Below are positions 23,958 to 32,200 of a DNA stretch of 64,000 nt, in pieces. Position 1 is the stretch's first letter. Each line of letters opens with the position of its first letter. The position numbers were made by a program, and so were the translations under genes. The stretch is from positions 62,001 through 126,000 of the forward strand of contig CAZEQJ010000009.1 in NCBI GenBank assembly GCA_964514385.1. The letters are read 5' to 3'. The notes below the pieces were generated by a model. That model was not told the origin of the DNA. It ran no database searches and saw only the letters and a program-made list of their open reading frames with translations. The stretch is from CAZEQJ01 sp964514385. Lineage in GTDB: Bacteria > Bacteroidota > Bacteroidia > Cytophagales > Cyclobacteriaceae.

Positions 23958-25964
23958 ATGTCAGAAGAAGAAAAAAAAGCTCAGGAGGCAACGGAAGAGG
24001 CCAAAAATGAGGAACAGCAGCCGGTAGAGGAATCAAATGCTGCTGCCCAGCCTGAAGAAACCAAAAAATCAGAAGAGCCTGTTGCTGAAACTGAGGAAAA
24101 GGCAGCTGCTGAGGAATCAGAAAAGAAAGATCCTGTAGCTGAAGCCAAAAAGGTGGATGCGACTGAGGCTGCTGAAAAAGAATCCCGTACCCCAGCTCCT
24201 GTTGAAGAGGAATTTTCATGGGATGACGTCTCTGCCAAAGGTTTTGGCGGTGATTATTCCAAAAAGGAACGTGAGCAGATGGCTGCGATGTATGAGGAGA
24301 CTGTGAACACCATCAACGAAAAGGAAGTCGTGAATGGTGTCATCGTGGGTATTAACGACCGGGATATCATTGTAAATATTGGATTTAAGTCAGACGGACT
24401 CGTTTCTGCTTCTGAATTTAAAGATATTCCAGACCTCAAGGTAGGCGATGAGGTAGAAGTATATGTTGAAGAGCAGGAAGATGCGCAGGGACAGCTGGTA
24501 CTTTCACGGCGTAAGGCCAAGATTGTCGGCGCCTGGGATAAAATACAACGCGCTCTGGATGAGGATACCGTAATTGAAGGCTTTGTGAAACGAAGAACCA
24601 AAGGTGGCCTTATCGTAGATGTACATGGTATTGAAGCTTTCCTTCCGGGTTCACAGATCGACGTGAAGCCTATTCGCGATTTCGATGTGTTTGTGAACAA
24701 GAAGATGGAGGTGAAAGTAGTGAAGATCAACTACAGCAATGATAACGTGGTTGTATCGCATAAAGTACTGATTGAGAAAGATCTCGAGGCACAGAAGAAG
24801 GAAATTCTGGACAACCTGGAAAAAGGACAGGTACTCGAAGGTGTTATCAAAAACATGACCAACTTCGGTGTATTCATCGATCTTGGTGGTGTAGATGGCC
24901 TGCTGCATATCACAGATATCAGCTGGGGCAGGATCAGCCATCCGGAAGAGGTGCTTTCACTCGATGAGAAGGTAAATATCGTAGTGCTTGACTTCGATGA
25001 AGACAAGAGACGTATTTCACTCGGTATGAAGCAGCTTACCGAACATCCATGGGATTCGCTTTCCGAGGTTATCAAAGAAGGGTCACGTGTGAAAGGTAAT
25101 ATTGTAAATGTAGCCGATTACGGTGCATTCCTTGAAATACAGCCGGGAGTTGAAGGGCTCATCCACGTTTCTGAAATGAGCTGGTCGCAGCACCTGAGAA
25201 ATCCACAGGATTTCATCAATGTAGGAGATGAGCTGGACGCTGTAGTGCTAACCATCGATCGCGAAGAGCGTAAGATGTCACTGGGCATCAAGCAGCTTAC
25301 GGAAGATCCATGGACCAAGCAGGATGTATTGACCAAGTACGCTGTAGGCACACGACATACCGGTATTGTACGCAATCTGACCAACTTCGGATTATTCCTG
25401 GAGCTGGAAGAAGGTATCGACGGTCTCGTTCACGTTTCAGACCTGAGCTGGACGACCAAGATCAAGCATCCGTCAGAGTTTGTAAAAGTAGGGGATGAAC
25501 TTGAAGTACAGGTACTGGAGCTGGATGTGGAAAACAGAAGGCTGGCCTTAAGCCACAAGCATCTGGAAGAAAACCCATGGGATACCTTTGAGTCTGTATT
25601 TGAAGTGGGCACTGAGCATAAATGTACTGTGATCAATAAGAATGATAAAGGTGCTATCCTTGAGTTACCATATGGCATCGAAGGCTTTGCTGCTACCCGT
25701 CACCTGGCGAAGGAAGACGGATCCAAGGCAGAAGTTGGTGATACGTTAAACTTCAAGGTGCTTGAGTTCAACAAGGATGAAAAGCGTATTATCCTGAGCC
25801 ACCTGGCTACACATACCAAGGTGAAGGAAGACAGCCCCAAGAAGAAAGGCGGCGGTAAGAAAAGCACTATCGACAAGATCAACCAGGGTGGTGAGAAGGA
25901 GACACTCGGCGATCTTGAAGCATTAAGTGCGCTGAAGGATAAGATGAAAGATTCTGACAAGTAA
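23958..25964 (+). CDS. rpsA: 30S ribosomal protein S1 with acidic N-terminal extension
   Basis: This 668-aa protein has six S1 RNA-binding domains at about 115-180, 200-265, 288-360, 372-445, 458-530 and 545-615. Typical S1 motifs include NFGVFIDLGGVDGLLHITDI and D-Y-G-A-F-L-E-I. The first ~100 residues are an unusual Glu/Ala/Lys-rich extension (EEEKKAQEATEEAKNEEQ), as found in Bacteroidota S1 proteins. The tail is Lys/Gly-rich (KKKGGGKK). S1 helps the 30S subunit bind and unfold mRNA, which matters in a phylum with few Shine-Dalgarno sites. It is followed after 44 bp by tRNA-Cys. Confidence 0.96.
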   Translation: MSEEEKKAQEATEEAKNEEQQPVEESNAAAQPEETKKSEEPVAETEEKAAAEESEKKDPVAEAKKVDATEAAEKESRTPAPVEEEFSWDDVSAKGFGGDYSKKEREQMAAMYEETVNTINEKEVVNGVIVGINDRDIIVNIGFKSDGLVSASEFKDIPDLKVGDEVEVYVEEQEDAQGQLVLSRRKAKIVGAWDKIQRALDEDTVIEGFVKRRTKGGLIVDVHGIEAFLPGSQIDVKPIRDFDVFVNKKMEVKVVKINYSNDNVVVSHKVLIEKDLEAQKKEILDNLEKGQVLEGVIKNMTNFGVFIDLGGVDGLLHITDISWGRISHPEEVLSLDEKVNIVVLDFDEDKRRISLGMKQLTEHPWDSLSEVIKEGSRVKGNIVNVADYGAFLEIQPGVEGLIHVSEMSWSQHLRNPQDFINVGDELDAVVLTIDREERKMSLGIKQLTEDPWTKQDVLTKYAVGTRHTGIVRNLTNFGLFLELEEGIDGLVHVSDLSWTTKIKHPSEFVKVGDELEVQVLELDVENRRLALSHKHLEENPWDTFESVFEVGTEHKCTVINKNDKGAILELPYGIEGFAATRHLAKEDGSKAEVGDTLNFKVLEFNKDEKRIILSHLATHTKVKEDSPKKKGGGKKSTIDKINQGGEKETLGDLEALSALKDKMKDSDK

Positions 25965-25983
25965 TAGTCGGATGAAAATAAAG

Positions 25984-26004
25984 GCCTCACTATATTTGTG
26001 AGGT
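25984..26004 (+). promoter_or_regulatory. Hairpin and -7 element between rpsA and tRNA-Cys
   Basis: GCCTCAC (25984-25990) pairs with GTGAGGT (25998-26004). The loop overlaps TATATTTG (25991-25998), a perfect TAnnTTTG that lies 11 bp before the tRNA 5' end. The site could serve as rpsA 3' structure and tRNA promoter at once. There is no T-run, so it is not a strong terminator. Confidence 0.45.
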
Positions 26005-26008
26005 CTAT

Positions 26009-26079
26009 GGTGCGATGGCCGAGTGGCTAGGCAGAGCTCTGCAAAAGCTCCTACAGCGGTTCGAATCCGCTTCGCACCT
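26009..26079 (+). tRNA. tRNA-Cys (GCA)
   Basis: The acceptor stem GGTGCGA pairs with TCGCACC, with discriminator T at 26079. The D-arm contains GCCGAGTGGC. The anticodon stem GAGCT/AGCTC encloses loop CTGCAAA with anticodon GCA. The T-arm AGCGG-TTCGAAT-CCGCT is perfect. The length is 71 nt and CCA is not encoded. It is followed by a strong terminator and then by a decayed restriction locus, a common place for foreign DNA to insert. Confidence 0.96.
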
Positions 26080-26090
26080 CTGGTAATATA

Positions 26091-26125
26091 AGCCCCGTGA
26101 ATAGCGTTTCGCGGGGCTTTTTTTT
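26091..26125 (+). terminator. Rho-independent terminator after tRNA-Cys
   Basis: AGCCCCG (26091-26097) pairs with CGGGGCT (26112-26118), followed by a run of eight T (26118-26125). Confidence 0.92.
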
Positions 26126-26157
26126 GATTTTACTATCTGCTCTGCGATTATGACGCT

Positions 26158-26325
26158 TCAATGGCCACTTTTTGAAGGTTGAACAAATGCAAAAGTATCT
26201 CCCCATGCCCAGGTGATTTTATTTTCAGGATTCATGTGTTGAAAATAAATTAAATCGCTACTTATCAATAAGTTATGCTTTTTTATTTCCGTAATCATTT
26301 TTGGTTTATTTTCTTTTAAACTCAT
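26158..26325 (-). CDS. Small ORF at the end of the restriction remnant, uncertain
   Basis: A 55-aa frame starts at ATG 26325 (MSLKENKPKMITEIKKHNLL) and overlaps the PIN gene 3' end by 20 bp. It ends 33 bp before the tRNA-Cys terminator. It matches no family I know. It may be the surviving start of a gene whose remainder was lost when the locus decayed, or a chance frame. Confidence 0.3.
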   Translation of the reverse strand: MSLKENKPKMITEIKKHNLLISSDLIYFQHMNPENKITWAWGDTFAFVQPSKSGH

Positions 26326-26758
26326 GCACGGTAATCCATTTGCCATTCAAATGGTCAAAATCACCATCAGTAGTTACGAGCTCAGCTTTAGCGGTATGTG
26401 TCAGGGCGGCTATCCAAACGTCATTCTGTCCAATACCTATAGATTGCCCTAGTTTATCACCGGGTAGGGCGTTTTTACTGTAGTTCCACAAAGTGGCGTA
26501 GGCATTCATAAGTTGATCATCTGCAGCAGAAATGTCAATAACGGCTATTTTTTCCACCAGCTTTTTAAGGCGTTGGATTTTGGCTTGGCCCCATTGCTGG
26601 CGTAGGACAAAGCCTTCCATTTCACCTATACTCACCGAAGCAATGATTGGTATGGCCTCTTTTGAAAGCAAGTTAAGTTCAGCCTCTATCCGTTGAGCGA
26701 GCTCAGACTGCCTTACATAGTGCAACAAGATGTTGGCATCCAGGACGAACTTCCGCAT
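26306..26758 (-). CDS. PIN-domain nuclease, VapC-like
   Basis: This 150-aa PIN domain has acidic residues at the expected places: F-V-L-D-A-N-I-L-L-H (D7), S-I-G-E-M-E near 45, I-G-Q-N-D-V-W-I-A-A-L near 110, and T-T-D-G-D-F near 130. All four acidic positions appear kept, so it is probably an active RNase. It starts one base inside the stop of the 308-aa gene (TAATG), so translation is coupled. Its partner would normally be a small VapB, but here the upstream gene is much larger and itself overlaps an hsdM remnant. Confidence 0.85.
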   Translation of the reverse strand: MRKFVLDANILLHYVRQSELAQRIEAELNLLSKEAIPIIASVSIGEMEGFVLRQQWGQAKIQRLKKLVEKIAVIDISAADDQLMNAYATLWNYSKNALPGDKLGQSIGIGQNDVWIAALTHTAKAELVTTDGDFDHLNGKWITVHEFKRK

Positions 26759-27684
26759 TAGTCAAGCGCCTTTAGCATTTGCTCAAACTCCTCATCGGTT
26801 TCATCTCCTGGCCATTTCCCAAAAATCTCAGCCAAAGGGTTGCTGCCTTTTTCCCTGATTTGCCTTTCCAGTTGCATTTCAAACGTTTCGGATTTGGGCC
26901 TTTTTGAAAAATAGGTGTCGCCCTCGCCCGGCTCAAAGACGCGCTCAATTTCTATGACTGATTTTCCTCTGGGCTTAAAATGGCTGGTACCGGTAATGGT
27001 CACTTCCTTTCCCCAGTAAGGTGCTATATCTTCCGATGAAATGTCATCTGCAAGGAAGCCTTCCACGATGCCTTCTTCCGTTTTGATCTTAACCTTGAGT
27101 TTTGAAAACTGAAGCAATTCCACTACTCCGTTGAGTACCACAGGTTGAGGATCGGGTATTTCATCTTCCAATAATTTTATCTTCCTGAAGTCCTTTGATG
27201 TGAGTTGCAAATCCGGCAAGCTCCCCTGATTGGAGAATATCATCGTTTCTTCTTCGCTGAAGAAGGCTTTTTTAAGGTTCTTCAGCTCCCGAAGTAGTGG
27301 TTTGTCCAGCAAGTCCTGATGATCCTCATCCGTCAAAGCATCCTGGAAGGTCTTAATGATTAAAGAAATGGGGTTTTCATTAGGCAGCTCGGCTTGAGCT
27401 CCTGCCCGAAAAATATCGATTTGGTAAGGCTCAAGCGTATTTTCAAATTTCTCCGTCTCGAAACATAGTATGGTGCTCCCTTCTTTGATGCCGGTCAGGG
27501 TAACCCTGAGGGCATCTTGCAATGAAACCTTTTTTCTGCCTTTGGTAAGACTTATTCCCTTTAGGCGTATTTGCAATGCGCCTTCGGAAATCTTCTTGAT
27601 CCCATCAGCAATTTTTGTCAACCTTTCTAGGTCAATAGCACCATTGGCTTCCTGCGCATGTTCTATTTTTATCTCGTACTTCAT
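26758..27684 (-). CDS. 308-aa partner of the PIN protein, unknown family
   Basis: The function is not recognised. The protein is mostly polar. Residues 1-110 look like a compact alpha/beta domain (K-I-A-D-G-I-K-K-I-S-E-G-A-L ... EGSTILCFETEKF). Residues ~185-270 look beta-rich, with V-V-L-N-G-V-V-E-L-L and E-V-T-I-T-G-T-S-H-F. The C-terminus is acidic (D-E-T-D-E-E-F-E-Q-M-L-K-A-L), which could mimic the short inhibitory helices of PIN antitoxins. Its ATG overlaps the stop of the hsdM remnant (ATGA, 27681-27684) and its stop overlaps the PIN start. It was therefore built into a type I restriction operon. An antitoxin role is inferred. Confidence 0.65.
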   Translation of the reverse strand: MKYEIKIEHAQEANGAIDLERLTKIADGIKKISEGALQIRLKGISLTKGRKKVSLQDALRVTLTGIKEGSTILCFETEKFENTLEPYQIDIFRAGAQAELPNENPISLIIKTFQDALTDEDHQDLLDKPLLRELKNLKKAFFSEEETMIFSNQGSLPDLQLTSKDFRKIKLLEDEIPDPQPVVLNGVVELLQFSKLKVKIKTEEGIVEGFLADDISSEDIAPYWGKEVTITGTSHFKPRGKSVIEIERVFEPGEGDTYFSKRPKSETFEMQLERQIREKGSNPLAEIFGKWPGDETDEEFEQMLKALD

Positions 27685-28039
27685 GATGCTGAATTTTCTT
27701 CTATTTTCAATTTAGACAAATTTTCCAAAATCCGCCGATTCAACGCTGACTCCTCCTTCAATTGCGCTTCAAACTCGGCTTTCAGGCTGCTAAAGCGTTC
27801 GGCAAAGTCAAAGCCATCTTGTTCCTTTGCCACGCTTACGGATCGACCTGAGTTAAGCACCTAGTCCAGGCTACCCGTTCTTTGGTGGCAGAAGCACAGA
27901 AGCCTTTTTCATCTTTATAGTTGCCATCGGTATTTCGCCAGTTGTGGTAAGTGTTTGCGATTTTTGCCATACTATCCGACATAAGCACCTTGGTGTGCCT
28001 ACATGAACTCTTATACCTGCCAATTCGTGTTAGTGTCAT
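27681..28039 (-). pseudogene. hsdM: C-terminal remnant of a type I methyltransferase subunit (hsdM)
   Basis: In one frame, 27997-27836 reads A-K-I-A-N-T-Y-H-N-W-R and GFCASATKERV, the C-terminal signature of HsdM (A-x-T-Y-H-x-W-R ... G-F-C-K-S-A). The frame then shifts near 27850. The continuation VLNSGRSVSVAKEQDGFDF matches the HsdM V-L-T-P-G-R-Y-V-G stretch, followed by a coiled tail (SLKAEFEAQL) ending at TGA 27681. Everything upstream of about 28000, including the SAM-binding N-P-P-F region, is missing. The gene is dead, while the two genes coupled to its 3' end remain open. Confidence 0.78.
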
Positions 28040-28244
28040 GGTGTGTCAGTGCCATGTCACATTATAGATATAATGATATTAACATTCGCCTAAAAAGGCA
28101 ATAATATTTTAATCAAAATATGGAGTGGGCGGCGTAGTATGCCACCTTGCAAATCGTGATATAATTAAAAATATCCGCCCGTACTAATTCCTGCTGAGCG
28201 CCTAACCGGCCATGAAGTAGAGTTACAACAACGGAATTTTTGCC
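28040..28244. other. Non-coding gap, no feature recognised
   Basis: This AT-rich stretch lies between the hsdM remnant and the next terminator. No ORF, tRNA or clear attachment repeat was found by eye. It probably marks the decayed edge of the former restriction island. Confidence 0.5.
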
Positions 28245-28272
28245 AAAAAAAAAGCCGACATCGCTGCCGGCT
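28245..28272 (-). terminator. Terminator of the FnIII-like gene
   Basis: AGCCG (28253-28257) pairs with CGGCT (28268-28272), possibly extended inside. On the minus strand it is followed by nine T (plus-strand A-run 28245-28253), right after the stop at 28285. Confidence 0.75.
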
Positions 28273-28284
28273 CCTGACCAAACG

Positions 28285-28890
28285 TTAATTATGCCTTATC
28301 TTGAGTGAAGTGGTCTGACCTTCCATGTTTTTAGCCCTGAGCTCGTATTTCCCCTCCGGCAGGTCGGCGCATTCAAATGCGTAGTTGTTGATGCGTTCTA
28401 TACTGTAGGTGTTGCCCAGCTTGTCGACAAGCTCCAGACTGGCAACCGGCACACTGGCTCGTATATTCATTTTACCATTATTGGAATAGGCTACCACACC
28501 TGCCTCCAGCGTTACTTTTGTGGTGACCTGACCAAGTACCACTTCACGGCCGTTCATGCCAACCGCCTTAATCCTGTAGTGATTCAATCCGTTTACAGGA
28601 AACTCATCGATAAACTGGTATCCGTTGCTCTTGTAGGAAAACAGGTTGCCTTCCATGGTGCCAATGGAAGTGAAATTAAAACCATCGTAGCTGCGTTCGA
28701 TCACATAATGCTTAAGGTTCTGCTCCTGTACAGATCCCCAGTTGATATAGGCCATGTGATTGTTTTGCTCAATATATACATATTCTGCGATGGCCGGGAT
28801 GGTGGTGTCCTCATTCAGGATCAGCTCGGACTGTGCCCGGACTAGCCCGGTGAGGCAAAGGAACGATGTGAAGTAAACCAGCTTTTTCAT
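28285..28890 (-). CDS. Secreted FnIII-like protein
   Basis: This 201-aa protein has a signal peptide (MKKLVYFTSFLCLTGLVRAQ). Residues ~35-120 have a fibronectin-III-like pattern common in Bacteroidota (H-M-A-Y-I-N-W-G-S-V-Q-E-Q-N, H-Y-V-I-E-R-S-Y-D-G-F-N-F, F-I-D-E-F-P ... H-Y-R-I-K-A). The last ~75 residues resemble a T9SS-type C-terminal beta sandwich (A-S-L-E-L-V-D-K-L-G-N, L-P-E-G-K-Y-E-L-R-A) but are not a clear sorting signal. It probably acts at the cell surface or in the periplasm. No enzymatic motif is visible. It is monocistronic with its own terminator. Confidence 0.7.
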   Translation of the reverse strand: MKKLVYFTSFLCLTGLVRAQSELILNEDTTIPAIAEYVYIEQNNHMAYINWGSVQEQNLKHYVIERSYDGFNFTSIGTMEGNLFSYKSNGYQFIDEFPVNGLNHYRIKAVGMNGREVVLGQVTTKVTLEAGVVAYSNNGKMNIRASVPVASLELVDKLGNTYSIERINNYAFECADLPEGKYELRAKNMEGQTTSLKIRHN

Positions 28891-29090
28891 TTTATTTCTT
28901 TCCTCTGTTAGATTTTATGTAAATGTACGTCAAATTAGAGCCAGCTCGCTGCGTTCTTCGACCATATGCAGTGTTTTTTCGATATTATGTCAGTTTATAT
29001 CGATTTTCTGATATGTAAGAAATGGCCCAAAAATGTCTAAAAATGAGAAATGTTATAAAAATTATGAATATATTACATTAGTGTAGTAGG

Positions 29091-30464
29091 CTACTCATTA
29101 TCCGGCGTGGGGATATTTACGATTGTACCCTGCGCTCTGATATGGGCTACAATGTCATTGAATTCCTGTCCTTCAAAATAATGACGATAAAAGGGTATCC
29201 TTTTCAGGTTAAGGTATCGCAGCCGGTCCAGCTCGGTCAGCCGGGAAGAGATGGTGTTAAAATCGTTGCCTGAAAGATCGAGCTCTTCAAGGGTTTCGAT
29301 GCCTGTGATCATATCCGGAAACTCCTGAAGATAGTTGTCATTTATCCGCAGCACACGCAATGGCAACTCACCCAATGAAGCGGGTAGGTTGGTCAGCTTA
29401 TTGTGGTGGAGGTACAGTTCTTCCAGCCGGCGTAAATTTCCTATTTCATCCGGGATCCGCGTCAGCTCATTATAGGACATATAAAGTATTTCCAGGCTGT
29501 CGAAGGTGGTGAAGAATACAGGCAACTCCGTAAGCTGATTATAGTACAGGTCCATTACGGCCATCAGGGTACAATTGGCCATGGCCGGGTCAATATAGGT
29601 CAGGCTACCTTCATAAAAGCTGATATCCTGAAGTTTACTCAACTCACCGATCTTAGCTGTGATAGTGGGTATGGCACTTTGACGGAACTTCAGCACTTCT
29701 ACCTGCGGAAATACGTCGATCCATTCCGGAAATACCGCACAGGAGGTTCCGTTCAGTTCCACTTCTGTCAGGGTGCCGTGCCCGCTGAACCGGTCTTGCT
29801 GAGGTGACAATATATTGTGGGACAGGTTGAGTGTCTGCATTTTGCTGCACCGGTCAATGCGGAATCGCAGCTCTTCTATTTCATTATGCACCAGGGTCAG
29901 CTTCTGTAGTGATTTTTTATGCTTATTGAAATTGCGGGGTATCAGCTCAGGTGATGCATAGGAAATCATTAGCTCTTCCGGCCGGGCACCCCATCGGGAG
30001 AATCTTATTTTACGGTTTGCCAAAGGGCCATGGATGGCAATAAATTCTAATTTTTTATTCTTCCTGAGCCAAAATGGCAGCACTCTGATCTCACTGTTGA
30101 TGATTTCCAGTTCTTCAAGATTCTGAAAGGCCGACAGATCAGGCAACCATCTCTTATCCAGGCTGTCTATCGTAAGCTTTGTTATCTTTTCAGGATTTGT
30201 GATCGTATCAGCATACAGTGTATACCCTTTGGTGGGTACGATCACCGTTTTATATTTCCCTCCATTTGCTCTCCAGCGGTCGATAGCCTCATTGTAAGCC
30301 CGTTTCAGGGAGTCGGTCAGCAGATCAAGGTTGCCTGACGAATATGCCTCATATACCTTGTCACGGACCGATTGGTCTTCCTCATTTTCAAAATACCGGG
30401 TTTGCTGTATGGTTTGCCCGTAAACAGATAAGCTCAGCAAGAAGGAAAAGAGTAGATATCGCAT
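29091..30464 (-). CDS. Secreted leucine-rich-repeat protein
   Basis: This 457-aa protein has a signal peptide (MRYLLFSFLLSLSVYGQ) and an N-terminal segment of ~100 residues, then about a dozen LRR units of 22-24 residues. Examples are L-E-I-L-Y-M-S-Y-N-E-L-T-R-I-P-D and L-E-E-L-Y-L-H-H-N-K-L-T-N-L-P-A. The consensus LxxLxLxxNxLxxLP is of the ribosome-inactivating or typical bacterial kind. LRRs give a curved binding surface, so a ligand-binding role outside the cytoplasm is inferred. No sorting domain is visible at the C-terminus. It lies between the FnIII-like gene and murQ with spaces of 200 bp and 62 bp. Confidence 0.85.
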   Translation of the reverse strand: MRYLLFSFLLSLSVYGQTIQQTRYFENEEDQSVRDKVYEAYSSGNLDLLTDSLKRAYNEAIDRWRANGGKYKTVIVPTKGYTLYADTITNPEKITKLTIDSLDKRWLPDLSAFQNLEELEIINSEIRVLPFWLRKNKKLEFIAIHGPLANRKIRFSRWGARPEELMISYASPELIPRNFNKHKKSLQKLTLVHNEIEELRFRIDRCSKMQTLNLSHNILSPQQDRFSGHGTLTEVELNGTSCAVFPEWIDVFPQVEVLKFRQSAIPTITAKIGELSKLQDISFYEGSLTYIDPAMANCTLMAVMDLYYNQLTELPVFFTTFDSLEILYMSYNELTRIPDEIGNLRRLEELYLHHNKLTNLPASLGELPLRVLRINDNYLQEFPDMITGIETLEELDLSGNDFNTISSRLTELDRLRYLNLKRIPFYRHYFEGQEFNDIVAHIRAQGTIVNIPTPDNE

Positions 30465-30526
30465 ATGAATACAACTAAATGATTAGTTACTTATTGTGTA
30501 AAACTAACAAATTAGTTTACTCATAC

Positions 30527-31333
30527 CTAGTTTTTGAAGTTTTTAAGAGCTTCGCGTACGCTGCCATACGTTTTCAGTAAATCAGCAGCTGATTTTTGAT
30601 CAAGATGCAGCTCTTCCATCAGCATGCGGATACCTCTGTCTACCAGTTTGTTGTTGGAGAGCTGCATATCCACCATCCGGTTGCCTTTTACCCGACCCAT
30701 TTTCACCATCAGCGAGGTCGAGATCATATTCAATACCATTTTTTGAGCCGTGCCTGCCTTCATGCGGGTGCTGCCACTCACTACCTCCGGGCCGACCACC
30801 ACCTCAACAGGGTAGTCCGCTTCCCGGCTTATCATACTTTCAGGGTTACAGGAGATAGCGCCGGTTAGCAGTCCGTTTTTTCTTGCTTCCCGGATCCCGC
30901 CGACGACGTATGGGGTTTTACCTGAAGCCGCAATACCGATCACGGTGTCACGAGGCGTCGGCTGGTAGGGCTGAAGGTCCTTCCAGGCTCCTTTGATATC
31001 ATCTTCGGCAAACTCAACAGCCTTACGTATGGCGCCATCCCCACCTGCAATAAGGCCAATGACCAGATTGTGAGACACACCAAAAGTAGGCGGACACTCG
31101 CTTGCATCAAGTATTCCCAGCCGGCCGCTGGTGCCTGCGCCGATATAAAAAAGCCGGCCTCCCTTCTGCATACGTGGAAAAACAGTGTCAATCAATTTTT
31201 CAATTTGCGGAAGCACTTCGCCTACGGCTTTTGCCACCTGCTGATCTTCCTGATTTATAGCCCGGAGGAGTTCTGAGGTTGACAGCTGGTCCAGATTGAG
31301 ATACTCCGATGACGATTCGGTAATATCAGTCAT
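30527..31333 (-). CDS. murQ: N-acetylmuramic acid 6-phosphate etherase
   Basis: This 268-aa SIS-domain protein carries the MurQ signature IGAGTSGRLGILDASECPPTFG near 60-80 and the active-site region S-C-N-P-E-S near 160, followed by V-G-P-E-V-V-S-G-S-T-R-M-K-A-G-T. It cleaves the lactyl ether of MurNAc-6-phosphate to give GlcNAc-6-phosphate in peptidoglycan recycling. It is slightly shorter than the ~300-aa family norm at the N-terminus. Its ATG lies within the end of the upstream kinase gene (8-nt overlap), so the two are made together and act in sequence. Confidence 0.95.
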   Translation of the reverse strand: MTDITESSSEYLNLDQLSTSELLRAINQEDQQVAKAVGEVLPQIEKLIDTVFPRMQKGGRLFYIGAGTSGRLGILDASECPPTFGVSHNLVIGLIAGGDGAIRKAVEFAEDDIKGAWKDLQPYQPTPRDTVIGIAASGKTPYVVGGIREARKNGLLTGAISCNPESMISREADYPVEVVVGPEVVSGSTRMKAGTAQKMVLNMISTSLMVKMGRVKGNRMVDMQLSNNKLVDRGIRMLMEELHLDQKSAADLLKTYGSVREALKNFKN

Positions 31334-32159
31334 ACCTGCGATGATAGTCTGTAAGGGCTATGATGGGTGTTTTGAGGATGACGCCGGTTTCAAAGCCTGA
31401 GCTTTCGATCACCTCCTCCAGGATAGGGCGAAAGGCATCGGCAATAGATCCGACGAAATATAACGGCTGTCCCGGTACGGACTTCAGGGGCAGAATATTT
31501 TCTGCAAAGAATGTAATGAAGGAGTTGCGGATAAGGTTATTGATGAAGCTATTGTTTACATGCTGGTCAAGGAAGTAGACGAGCGATCCGAGGAAGTGGC
31601 TGGGTTGGGGCTTATGATAGACGCGTTCGATTACATTTTCGATATTGATCTTGTATTCAGCCTCAAAAATATTGCGCAGCCGGCGTGGCATAGTTTCCTT
31701 GAAATAGGCGAGCAACAATTGCTTGCCAAGGTGTGCTCCGCTGCCATGGTCGTCGAGAATAAAGCCAAGGCTGGGCACACTTTGTGTGATTTCTTTTCCG
31801 TCAAAATAGCCACAGCTGCTGCCTGTACCCAGTATCGAAATGATGCCGGGTTCGTTTTTCAGCGTTGCCCGTGCAGCACCCAGCAGGTCGGAGTGTATAC
31901 TTACTTCAATATCCGGAATGATCTGGCTGAATACATCTGCCAGCTCATTGCGGTGATACTCATTTTTACAGCCTGCACCATAAAAATAAATTTTCTCTGG
32001 CCTGCCTGAAATTTGCTGGCTTAATACTTCCTGGATTACAGGCTGGTATACGGATGGCGACATGGTAGAGGGGTTGATTCCTGATGTGGAAGCTACCACA
32101 TTTCCGTCAATGTCGGCCCAATCGGTTTTGGTTGATCCGGCGTCGGCAATAAGTATCAT
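31326..32159 (-). CDS. BadF/BadG-type amino-sugar kinase (GlcNAc/MurNAc kinase-like)
   Basis: This 277-aa ASKHA-fold kinase starts with the phosphate-1 motif IADAGSTKTDWADIDG. It has I-S-I-L-G-T-G-S-S-C-G-Y-F near 110 and L-G-F-I-L-D-D-H-G-S-G-A-H-L-G near 135, the signature of N-acetylglucosamine/N-acetylmuramate kinases of the BadF/BadG group. Coupling to murQ suggests that it supplies MurNAc-6-phosphate or phosphorylates recovered GlcNAc. The exact sugar cannot be decided from the sequence. It is the first gene of the pair. Confidence 0.85.
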   Translation of the reverse strand: MILIADAGSTKTDWADIDGNVVASTSGINPSTMSPSVYQPVIQEVLSQQISGRPEKIYFYGAGCKNEYHRNELADVFSQIIPDIEVSIHSDLLGAARATLKNEPGIISILGTGSSCGYFDGKEITQSVPSLGFILDDHGSGAHLGKQLLLAYFKETMPRRLRNIFEAEYKINIENVIERVYHKPQPSHFLGSLVYFLDQHVNNSFINNLIRNSFITFFAENILPLKSVPGQPLYFVGSIADAFRPILEEVIESSGFETGVILKTPIIALTDYHRRYD

Positions 32160-32200
32160 GGTGCTAAGTTAAAACATCACCCATAATTTCATTCACTTAA

